Part shown: positions 1 through 5,567 of the stretch, one piece after another | How positions within the stretch are numbered: the stretch's first letter is position 1 | How the letters are laid out: the number at the start of each line of letters is the position of its first letter | Assembly (NCBI GenBank): GCA_030597435.1 | Contig: JAUVRV010000218.1 | Location: 1-5,567, forward strand | DNA from: Gemmatimonadales bacterium | GTDB taxonomy: Bacteria > Gemmatimonadota > Gemmatimonadetes > Gemmatimonadales > GWC2-71-9 | DNA length: 5,567 bases | Direction: 5' to 3' | Position numbers and translations under genes: made by a program | Notes under the pieces: generated by a model | Databases searched by the model: none | What the model was told of the DNA's origin: nothing | What the model saw: only the letters and a program-made list of their open reading frames with translations

Positions 1-581
1 GTTTTGGGACCCGTGACCCCAAGTCTGGCAATCAGGTAAATGAACCCTCGAGCGGAATCAACCGTGCGGGCGAGGCGGCTTGTCTCCGTAGTTGGCGCAA
101 CCAGTCGAATCAGAGCCAACGGACTCGCATGTAGCGTGCGTTCGATCTCCAGATCCTCTGCCGCTGGCAGGTCGGTGAGCAGCAGGCCGGAGACCCCACT
201 CTCTGCAGCATCATTCAGAAACCGTTCCAGGCCATAAGAGAGAATTGGGTTGAGATAGCCAAAGGCTATGACCGGAATGCCGAGTTCTGCCTCCTTGATG
301 AGAGCCAGAGCACCTGGCACTGTCATGCCACCTTCGAGGGCGGCTTGAGTGGATTGCTGGATCACGGGGCCATCAGCAAGAGGATCACTGAACGGGAGTC
401 CAACCTCGACGAAGTCAGCACCGGCCTCCGGCAACATGCGCAGAGCCGCGAGACTCTTGGCCCTGTCCGGGTACCCGGCAGTCAGGTAAGGTATCAGAGC
501 AGTGCGCCGCTGCTCTCGCAGACGCTCCCACTGCAGGTCGATGGGATGACTAGACAAAGTAGTCGGACGGGGTGATACCAT
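1..581 (-). CDS. trpA: Tryptophan synthase alpha subunit (3'-truncated by window edge)
   Basis: TrpA cleaves indole-3-glycerol phosphate to indole and glyceraldehyde 3-phosphate; with TrpB it forms the cytoplasmic alpha-beta-beta-alpha complex. My translation of the minus strand reads ALIPYLTAGYPD near the N-terminus, then FVEVGLPFSDPLADGP. This holds the catalytic Glu and Asp, 11 residues apart as in E. coli Glu49/Asp60. GYLNPILSYG, LLLTDLPAAED and GFIYLIARLGVTG follow, the last being the mobile loop with its conserved Thr. About 193 codons are visible; the last 70-80 residues lie beyond the left edge. The start is uncertain. I give the in-frame ATG at 581, which overlaps the HD-GYP gene by 32 nt. 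A TTG at 557 would overlap by 8 nt and put the catalytic residues at 51 and 62, closer to the family's usual numbering. Neither has a clear Shine-Dalgarno sequence, so translation probably depends on coupling to the gene upstream. Identity is certain; the exact start is not. Confidence 0.95.
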   Translation of the reverse strand, partial: MVSPRPTTLSSHPIDLQWERLREQRRTALIPYLTAGYPDRAKSLAALRMLPEAGADFVEVGLPFSDPLADGPVIQQSTQAALEGGMTVPGALALIKEAELGIPVIAFGYLNPILSYGLERFLNDAAESGVSGLLLTDLPAAEDLEIERTLHASPLALIRLVAPTTETSRLARTVDSARGFIYLIARLGVTGPK

Positions 582-2028
582 ATTTCGCTGGATCAGTAAC
601 CTTGATGATCGACTTCTTATGCGCTCCGTTTGCGTCCACCTCAGCAAGGTCAACCAACGGTCCTGGGTCCAGTCTCGCACCGTCGGCAGTACAAACCACC
701 CGCACTACGGGGCGGTTCAGCTGCGTTGTGTCGGAGTTGGCTGCGTGAACGATTGCCAGCTCATAGGTGTCGAGTACGACGCATGTGCCCACCGGATAGA
801 TGCCAAGCAGATTGATGAGTGCTTTGACCAGGACCGAGTCATAGCCACGCCGACGATTCTCCCACATTTCTCGCAGGACTTGATCGGGTTGGATTGGCAC
901 CGTCTGATAAACCCGCCGCGATGTAGCCGCGTCGAACCCATCGGCCACTGAAACCACCTTGGAATAGACCGAGAGGTCCCGCTCTCTGATGGTTCGCGGA
1001 TACCCGGTGAGATCGGTCTTCATGTGGTGTTCGTACGCCACGATGATCCCACGGTAGGGAATCTCCCCGTATCCTCTGAGTCCGAACAGCGTGAGCACAC
1101 CGAGCCAGGGATGAGCTTGGATTATGCGCCATTCGTCGTCGGTGAGTGCTCCCTCTTTGTTCAAAACTTCTAGTGGAACACGGCTCTTGCCAACATCATG
1201 CAATAGCGCTGCGAGCCCCAGATCATAGAGCTGCAGCTTGCTGAGTGCAAGACGTTTCCCAATCGAGACACTGAAAATACAGACGTTCACCGAATGATTG
1301 AACGTGTACTGGTCGTAGTCACGGATCGTAGTGAGGCCTACAATGGAGGTCTCGTTCTGCAGCACCTGGTCGACGATGTTCTGCACCGCCCGTTTCACCT
1401 TCTTGACACTTGCGCTCCGTCCCATCCTGACGCTGTTGATCACCTCCTGCGTCACGGCAACCGACTGCTCGTAGGTACGCTTGGCCGCACGCTTCCTCTC
1501 TTCCGCGTCTTCATATGTCGTGGTCTCCCACGGCGCCTCTATGTCGATATGAGTGACACCGCCCTCTGCCATCTTCTTTTGCAGCTCGTCGAAGCCATCG
1601 CTCTCCGACTCGGCGGTCGACAGAACAAGGGCGATGAAGATCTGCCACTCACGGCGTTCGACCGATTCCTCGACATGTACGGCACCCACGCCGCACTCAC
1701 GCAGGGTGGTCAGTACGTGACTGAACGTCGAATAGTTGTCTAGCGCCAGGCGCAGACGAGTTGAGTTGACGAAGATGAACTCACCAGAGACCCTGACTTC
1801 CAATTCCGGCTCAACATCCAACAACACCTTGGCAGCTTTGGAGACGTCGTCCAAGGCACGTTGCACCTGAACGTTCTCCACTGGATAGAGTTTCAGGTTC
1901 CTCAGTGCCGCATAGAACGCGAGCAGGAAGTCACGCCCTCCCTCGCGGAAGACAGCTTCGTTCCTGTCCTCCATGGCATCAGCCAGCGATTCCCTGGACG
2001 TTGGTGCTTGCTGGTCAGGCTCTTTCAT
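550..2028 (-). CDS. HD-GYP-type phosphohydrolase with N-terminal domain shared with its neighbour
   Basis: A 492-residue protein, probably cytoplasmic; I see no signal peptide or membrane segment. Residues ~25-140 form an N-terminal domain (LYPVEN, then ELEVRV) resembling the start of the upstream HEAT-repeat protein. Residues ~175-235 look helical and charged, probably a linker. The HD domain spans ~240-400: His245, the HD pair 277-278 followed by GK (LLHDVGK), His306 (AHP), His334-His335 and Asp363 (VADGFDAATSRRVY) match the metal ligands of HD-GYP phosphodiesterases. Known members hydrolyse cyclic di-GMP or related dinucleotides. The signature reads HHMKTDLTGYP, so the Glu after HH and the Gly of DG are replaced while GYP stays. 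Activity or substrate may therefore differ. Residues ~405-492 (GIYPVGTCVVL onward) resemble the small beta-rich tail of many HD-GYP proteins. The ATG lies 1 nt after the HEAT gene's stop with a strong GGAGG upstream. The gene ends inside trpA's first codons. HD-GYP membership is firm; substrate is unknown. Confidence 0.9.
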   Translation of the reverse strand: MKEPDQQAPTSRESLADAMEDRNEAVFREGGRDFLLAFYAALRNLKLYPVENVQVQRALDDVSKAAKVLLDVEPELEVRVSGEFIFVNSTRLRLALDNYSTFSHVLTTLRECGVGAVHVEESVERREWQIFIALVLSTAESESDGFDELQKKMAEGGVTHIDIEAPWETTTYEDAEERKRAAKRTYEQSVAVTQEVINSVRMGRSASVKKVKRAVQNIVDQVLQNETSIVGLTTIRDYDQYTFNHSVNVCIFSVSIGKRLALSKLQLYDLGLAALLHDVGKSRVPLEVLNKEGALTDDEWRIIQAHPWLGVLTLFGLRGYGEIPYRGIIVAYEHHMKTDLTGYPRTIRERDLSVYSKVVSVADGFDAATSRRVYQTVPIQPDQVLREMWENRRRGYDSVLVKALINLLGIYPVGTCVVLDTYELAIVHAANSDTTQLNRPVVRVVCTADGARLDPGPLVDLAEVDANGAHKKSIIKVTDPAKYGITPSDYFV

Positions 2029-2029
2029 G

Positions 2030-3724
2030 TCAGCCTGCCTCCCGCAAAGCCCTGTTGATCGCGTTCTTGACCAGAGCGTCCTTTTCCTCTGAAGCGGCGA
2101 CCTTCAACACCGCTTTTGCCTCATCATCACCGATCTTGCCCAAGGCCATTGCCACGCATGCCCTCGTTTCCGGATCTTCTTTTCTGCGAAGCAGTCCCTT
2201 GGTTTCGAGCATCGGGCGGAGCGCGGCAATGCCGGCCGAACCGGCGAGCAGACCGTAGGCCTCGAAGAATGCGGTCTTCTCGGTCAGTTCGGCGTTCTTC
2301 AACCACTTGCCGTTCACGGCTGCCTCAACTTTGGCAAGAGCAGCACGGTGACCACGTTCCGCCAGGGCACGGACCGCAACGACCCGCACGTTGGAGTCCT
2401 TGTCGTCAATCGCTCTCTCCAGCTCCCTCATGGCTCCTGGGGAGTTCATGGCCGCCAAGCCCGCCGCTGCCTCCTTGCGAACCTCCAATTCATCCCGGTC
2501 CAGCAGTGCGCCGAGGGCTGGGACAAATGGGGGCAGCTTGAGACGCGAAACGAGCCGCACGGTCGTGAGCAGAACAGACTCCTCGGCCTCCTCCAAGGTC
2601 TGGACAACCTGGTCCGGATGGGCCGATGCCAGACGCAATGCCGCCCGCTCCAGCGGCTCTCGAATCGACTCGTTGGAGAGTTGCGGCAGCCACTCCAACA
2701 CACGCCGCAGCGCCTCTGGCCGCAACTCACCGAACAGTTCGCTCAGATCTTCTTCGGTCGGAGTCACTACCGCCTCGTCCAGCGATTGGAGCAGCTGACC
2801 CAGCACCTCGCCCTGTGACAGCCGGGCAGGAAGTTCCTCGATCTTCTTCCTCTGTTCGGGCAGCAACTCCCGGGCACGTTCGAGGATGGCTCTGAGTTCC
2901 CGCAACAGGTACGCTACCGAGTGGAAATCCCCCGCTCCCAGCAGATAGGGAATGAAGTTCTCCGTGATGGAGATCAGCTCGGCCCGAACAGCCGTATAGG
3001 TCTGCAATTCGAGGAGATCGAAAAGCATGGCCAGCACGTTGCCAGGCAGGTCCTTTGAATACTCCCTTTCGATCTCCGTTTGCAGATACTTGAGGTCGCT
3101 CTCGTCGAGGAAATAGAGCGTACCATCGAATTCGTCGATCTTGACGATACCCGAGGGAGTTTCCACATCCCGGGTATCCTCAGCGATCTTGGCCTTGGTC
3201 TCCTCCGCCTCAGGTGCCGCACCACGCACCCATCCATCCTCGGTAGGCTGAAGCGGGACAACGCCCTCGGCCCCAAGTTCAACCGCGGTGTAACGGACCT
3301 TCTGGAAATCCTGTTCCCACAGCAACGTCAGCAGATCGTCCGCAGCATCCTTGGGTAGGTTTTGGGCTTGTTTGATGACCTCCAGCAAACCGACAATCTC
3401 CTCTTCCTCAACACCCTGCTCCAGAGCCAGAGAACGAACGCCATCCTTGAACAGCACCCAGGCAACGCTCTCCGACTTGCTGGGCTGAGAGTAAACAGAG
3501 ATGCCTTCCCACATCAGATCCGATTCCGTTACTCGGATCTCTAGCTCCGTGTACTCTTCCCAAACGGGGCCGAACGCTACCCGGACGTTCTCGACCGCCT
3601 TCTGATATATGGGGTTGTTGGGGAGATAGAGCTGAATAGCACGTAAGCCCTTGACCAGAACCTGGATCAAGTTCTCAACAGCGGTGCTGTCGACCAGTTG
3701 GTCTGCCACGCCTGGCTCGGTCAC
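2030..3724 (-). CDS. HEAT-repeat protein with N-terminal domain shared with the HD-GYP protein
   Basis: A 564-residue protein of no recognised named family, probably soluble. Residues ~12-150 (GLRAIQLYLPNN, then ELEIRV) resemble the N-terminal domain of the next gene's product. Residues ~155-200 are an acidic, probably flexible linker. Residues ~205-380 are predicted helical by eye (FLDESDLKYL, LLRELRAILERARELL). From ~385 to the end the sequence shows HEAT-like helical repeats: VRKEAAAGLAAM, VRVVAVRALAERG and TRACVAMALGKIGDDEA carry the Val-Arg-x-x-Ala-x-x-Ala-Leu spacing. HEAT arrays act as protein-binding scaffolds; I see no catalytic motif. The GTG start lies in a GTGA overlap with the trpB stop (4 nt), a typical coupled-translation arrangement with only a weak GGA upstream. 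The shared domain and 1-nt gap suggest that this protein works with the HD-GYP protein, perhaps as partner or target adaptor. That role is inference. Confidence 0.85.
   Translation of the reverse strand: MTEPGVADQLVDSTAVENLIQVLVKGLRAIQLYLPNNPIYQKAVENVRVAFGPVWEEYTELEIRVTESDLMWEGISVYSQPSKSESVAWVLFKDGVRSLALEQGVEEEEIVGLLEVIKQAQNLPKDAADDLLTLLWEQDFQKVRYTAVELGAEGVVPLQPTEDGWVRGAAPEAEETKAKIAEDTRDVETPSGIVKIDEFDGTLYFLDESDLKYLQTEIEREYSKDLPGNVLAMLFDLLELQTYTAVRAELISITENFIPYLLGAGDFHSVAYLLRELRAILERARELLPEQRKKIEELPARLSQGEVLGQLLQSLDEAVVTPTEEDLSELFGELRPEALRRVLEWLPQLSNESIREPLERAALRLASAHPDQVVQTLEEAEESVLLTTVRLVSRLKLPPFVPALGALLDRDELEVRKEAAAGLAAMNSPGAMRELERAIDDKDSNVRVVAVRALAERGHRAALAKVEAAVNGKWLKNAELTEKTAFFEAYGLLAGSAGIAALRPMLETKGLLRRKEDPETRACVAMALGKIGDDEAKAVLKVAASEEKDALVKNAINRALREAG
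2038..2042 (-). promoter_or_regulatory. Shine-Dalgarno site for the HD-GYP gene
   Basis: The minus strand reads GGAGG here, 9 nt before the ATG at 2028, and it lies within the last codons of the HEAT-repeat gene. It is the best ribosome-binding site among the junctions and supports the ATG start. It suggests that the HD-GYP gene can be translated efficiently in its own right as well as by coupling. Confidence 0.7.
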
Positions 3725-4911
3725 CGCCGATCCGCTATTTCCGCAACATGTGCCACGTCCTTGTCACCACGGCCACTCAGGTTGAGTAGTACTGTTTCCG
3801 ACTCGCTCCAGCGTCCGGCCTGCCCCAGTACCCATGCCAGAGCATGCGCACTCTCGAGTGCTGGCAATATGCCCTCTAGGCGGCACAGAGCGAAATAGGC
3901 TGCCAGCGCCTCGTCGTCGGTCACCGAGTCGTAGGTGACTCGACCACTCTCTTTCAGATAGGCATGTTCGGGACCCACGCCGGGATAGTCAAGACCGGCG
4001 GACACCGAATGGGCGGGCAAAACTTGACCGTCCTCTGTTTGGAGCAGGTAGCTGAGACTCCCGTGCAGCACTCCGGGCCTCCCGGCAGACAGTGTCGCCG
4101 CGTGCCGGCCAGTGGCGATCCCGGCACCGGCGGCTTCTACGCCGATGAGGTCTACCGCGGGATCGCCGAGGAAGCCAACGAAGATTCCCATGGCGTTCGA
4201 CCCACCACCCACACACGCAACCACCGCCGCGGGAAGCTGCCCATCCAACTCCAGGACCTGAGATCTCGCCTCGCGACCGATGACACTCTGGAAGTCCCGG
4301 ACCATGCGCGGGAACGGATCTGGCCCCACGACCGAACCGATGATGTAGTGCGTGGTGGTCACGTTCGTGACCCAATCCCGCAACGCCTCATTGGTCGCGT
4401 CCTTCAGGGTCCGCGTGCCGGAACCGACAGCAACGACCGTGGCCCCCATGCTCTCCATTCGGAAGACGTTGAGCCGCTGACGCGCCATGTCCTCCTCACC
4501 CATGTAGACAACACACTCCAGCCCGTATCGAGCACATGCGGTAGCCGTGGCAACCCCATGTTGCCCCGCACCAGTTTCTGCGATTATGCGGCGCTTGCTC
4601 ATGCGCCTGGCAAGCAAGACTTGGCCCAATGTGTTGTTGATCTTGTGCGCTCCGGTGTGGTTGAGATCCTCACGCTTGAGCAGGACCCTACATCCGACCA
4701 GCTCGGACATACGCGGGGTATCCGATACAGGCGTCGGTCTGCCAACGTAGGATCTCAGCAGATCAGCAAGCTCTTGCTCGAATTCCGGATCTGCCATAGC
4801 TCGATCGAACACCTGAGCCATTTCGTCCAGAGCAGCAATCAACGTCTCCGGTACATAACGGCCACCAAACGGCCCGAACCGTCCAACTGTCGAGGCACTA
4901 GCTTCTGTCAC
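3721..4911 (-). CDS. trpB: Tryptophan synthase beta subunit
   Basis: TrpB is the PLP enzyme that condenses indole (channelled from TrpA) with L-serine to give L-tryptophan. The 396-residue length is normal for the family. Visible marks in order: FGPFGGRYVPETL at the N-terminus; HTGAHKINNTLGQ with the PLP Schiff-base lysine at residue 90 (E. coli Lys87); ETGAGQHGVA with catalytic Glu112 (E. coli Glu109); the phosphate-binding GGGSNA at 235-240; SAGLDYPGVGPEHA with Asp308 (E. coli Asp305); and LSGRGDKD with Ser379, which contacts the PLP ring nitrogen (E. coli Ser377). Nothing essential is missing. The start is GTG, overlapping the trpC stop by 14 nt, with GGAG 9 nt upstream. The stop overlaps the HEAT gene's GTG by 4 nt. 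Motifs place it with the standard TrpB1 group that pairs with TrpA, although trpA lies two genes away. Confidence 0.98.
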   Translation of the reverse strand: MTEASASTVGRFGPFGGRYVPETLIAALDEMAQVFDRAMADPEFEQELADLLRSYVGRPTPVSDTPRMSELVGCRVLLKREDLNHTGAHKINNTLGQVLLARRMSKRRIIAETGAGQHGVATATACARYGLECVVYMGEEDMARQRLNVFRMESMGATVVAVGSGTRTLKDATNEALRDWVTNVTTTHYIIGSVVGPDPFPRMVRDFQSVIGREARSQVLELDGQLPAAVVACVGGGSNAMGIFVGFLGDPAVDLIGVEAAGAGIATGRHAATLSAGRPGVLHGSLSYLLQTEDGQVLPAHSVSAGLDYPGVGPEHAYLKESGRVTYDSVTDDEALAAYFALCRLEGILPALESAHALAWVLGQAGRWSESETVLLNLSGRGDKDVAHVAEIADRR

Positions 4912-5567
4912 GCCTTTTCACTCCGGTCAGTTGCTCAACCGCTCTTGCCGGTTGCTGGGAACTTGCCAGTGCTGTTCCTATCAACACCGCGTCAGCGCCC
5001 CAGGAAGCTACCTTTTCCACGTCGGCGCGGTTTGCCAAACCGCTCTCGGCCACAGTCGTGATTCCGCAAGGCACCGATCGCACGATATCGGCCATTTGAT
5101 TCACATCAACCTGAAACGTAGTCAAGTCTCTACTGTTGACGCCCAGGCAATCTGGGCCAACTCGCAGGGCGTCCTCGAGTTCCTTGGCATCGTGCACCTC
5201 GATCAAGGTACCAAGACCCAGCTCCGAAGCTAACTGGTGCAACTCGGCCAGTTGCTGCGGTTCCAGTGCCCCAACGATCAACAACGTGGCACTGGCGCCA
5301 ATGGCTCGGGTCTCGTAGAGCTGTACCGGATCTACGATGAAGTCCTTTCTCAGAATCGGTCGCGTAATAGCAGCCCGCACCGATTCCACATCCGCCAGCG
5401 ACCCCCCGAAAAACGGCTCATTCGTGAGCACCGAAACCGCACGGGCGCCACCCGCCTCGTAATCGCTGGCAAGGAGTGTAGGATCGAGGTCGGGCGCGAT
5501 GTCGCCCGCCGATGGCGAGCGCCGCTTGACCTCGGCGATGACCGCTACGTCCGGTCCTTCGAAAGCA
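4898..5567 (-). CDS. trpC: Indole-3-glycerol-phosphate synthase (5'-truncated by window edge)
   Basis: TrpC closes the ring of 1-(2-carboxyphenylamino)-1-deoxyribulose 5-phosphate to give indole-3-glycerol phosphate, the substrate of TrpA. The reading frame stays open to the right edge. The 222 visible codons begin just before VIAEVKRRSPSAG and lack roughly the first 40 residues. In visible numbering the (beta/alpha)8-barrel active-site residues are Glu12 and Lys14 (EVK), Ser17-Pro18, Lys74 (ILRKDFIVD), Glu123 (LIEVHD), Asn144 (GVNSRDL) and Glu174-Ser175 (VAESGL). Spacings from Lys74 onward equal those of the Sulfolobus enzyme (Lys110, Glu159, Asn180, Glu210). A GTG at 5431 is an internal Val codon in AVSVLTNEP, not the start. 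The stop lies 14 nt inside trpB. It is a single-domain form: no TrpF domain follows. Confidence 0.97.
   Translation of the reverse strand, partial: AFEGPDVAVIAEVKRRSPSAGDIAPDLDPTLLASDYEAGGARAVSVLTNEPFFGGSLADVESVRAAITRPILRKDFIVDPVQLYETRAIGASATLLIVGALEPQQLAELHQLASELGLGTLIEVHDAKELEDALRVGPDCLGVNSRDLTTFQVDVNQMADIVRSVPCGITTVAESGLANRADVEKVASWGADAVLIGTALASSQQPARAVEQLTGVKRRDRS
4921..4924 (-). promoter_or_regulatory. Shine-Dalgarno site for trpB
   Basis: The minus strand reads GGAG followed by 9 nt (including a purine-rich AAAAGG) before the GTG at 4911, inside the 3' end of trpC. It supports the GTG start for trpB, which in turn gives the family's usual N-terminal length ahead of the GRYVPETL motif. 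Confidence 0.5.

Noticed and set aside
40..575. Plus-strand open frames at the left end that might fill an apparently gene-free stretch
   Set aside because: The minus strand here reads continuously as TrpA with its catalytic motifs; the plus-strand frames are its shadows.
1294..1743. A 149-codon open frame on the plus strand
   Set aside because: It is wholly antisense to the HD-GYP gene, has no recognisable domain and no supporting context.
2028..2030. Possible frameshifted fusion of the HEAT and HD-GYP genes
   Set aside because: The two frames are separated by a proper stop, a strong Shine-Dalgarno and an ATG. Each protein has its own complete copy of the N-terminal domain, so they are two genes.
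3964..5061. A 365-codon open frame on the plus strand
   Set aside because: It is antisense to the catalytic core of trpB and crosses into trpC, both unmistakable genes. Its translation shows no family motif and I see no ribosome-binding site. Such frames arise from codon bias in GC-rich genes.
4898..5431. A short 177-residue TrpC starting at the GTG at 5431
   Set aside because: The frame remains open upstream to the window edge and encodes the essential EVKRRSPS motif, so the GTG is an internal Val codon and the gene is cut only by the window.

Overview
The window is almost entirely coding, and every gene I can support lies on the minus strand, so transcription runs from right to left. In that order the genes are trpC (indole-3-glycerol-phosphate synthase, 5' end beyond the right edge), trpB (tryptophan synthase beta), a 564-residue HEAT-repeat protein, a 492-residue HD-GYP-type protein, and trpA (tryptophan synthase alpha, 3' end beyond the left edge). 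All junctions are tight: trpC/trpB overlap by 14 nt, trpB/HEAT by 4 nt, HEAT/HD-GYP are 1 nt apart, and HD-GYP/trpA overlap by 8 or 32 nt depending on the trpA start. No intergenic stretch is long enough for a promoter or terminator, so this looks like the interior of one polycistronic operon.

The three trp enzymes are clear from their catalytic residues and carry out consecutive late steps of tryptophan synthesis. TrpC makes indole-3-glycerol phosphate, TrpA cleaves it to indole, and TrpB condenses indole with serine. A trpF gene, often found between trpC and trpB, is not in this window.

The unusual part is the two-gene cassette between trpB and trpA, whose products normally form one complex and are usually encoded by adjacent genes. 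The HEAT-repeat protein and the HD-GYP protein share a similar N-terminal domain that aligns by eye without gaps over about 39 residues (14 identities). They then diverge into a HEAT scaffold and a metal-dependent HD phosphohydrolase domain. The HD-GYP protein keeps the histidine/aspartate metal ligands and the GYP tripeptide, but its HHExxDGxGYP signature is altered. This suggests a cyclic-dinucleotide-type signalling pair embedded in, and translated with, a biosynthetic operon. Any functional link to tryptophan synthesis is inference.

The organism is a bacterium of moderately high GC (by eye a little under 60%) that uses GTG starts as well as ATG. An environmental lineage such as Gemmatimonadota or a deltaproteobacterium-like group would fit the HEAT/HD-GYP pairing, but I cannot fix the taxonomy from the sequence. 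I see no RNA genes, mobile elements, CRISPR arrays or notable repeats.
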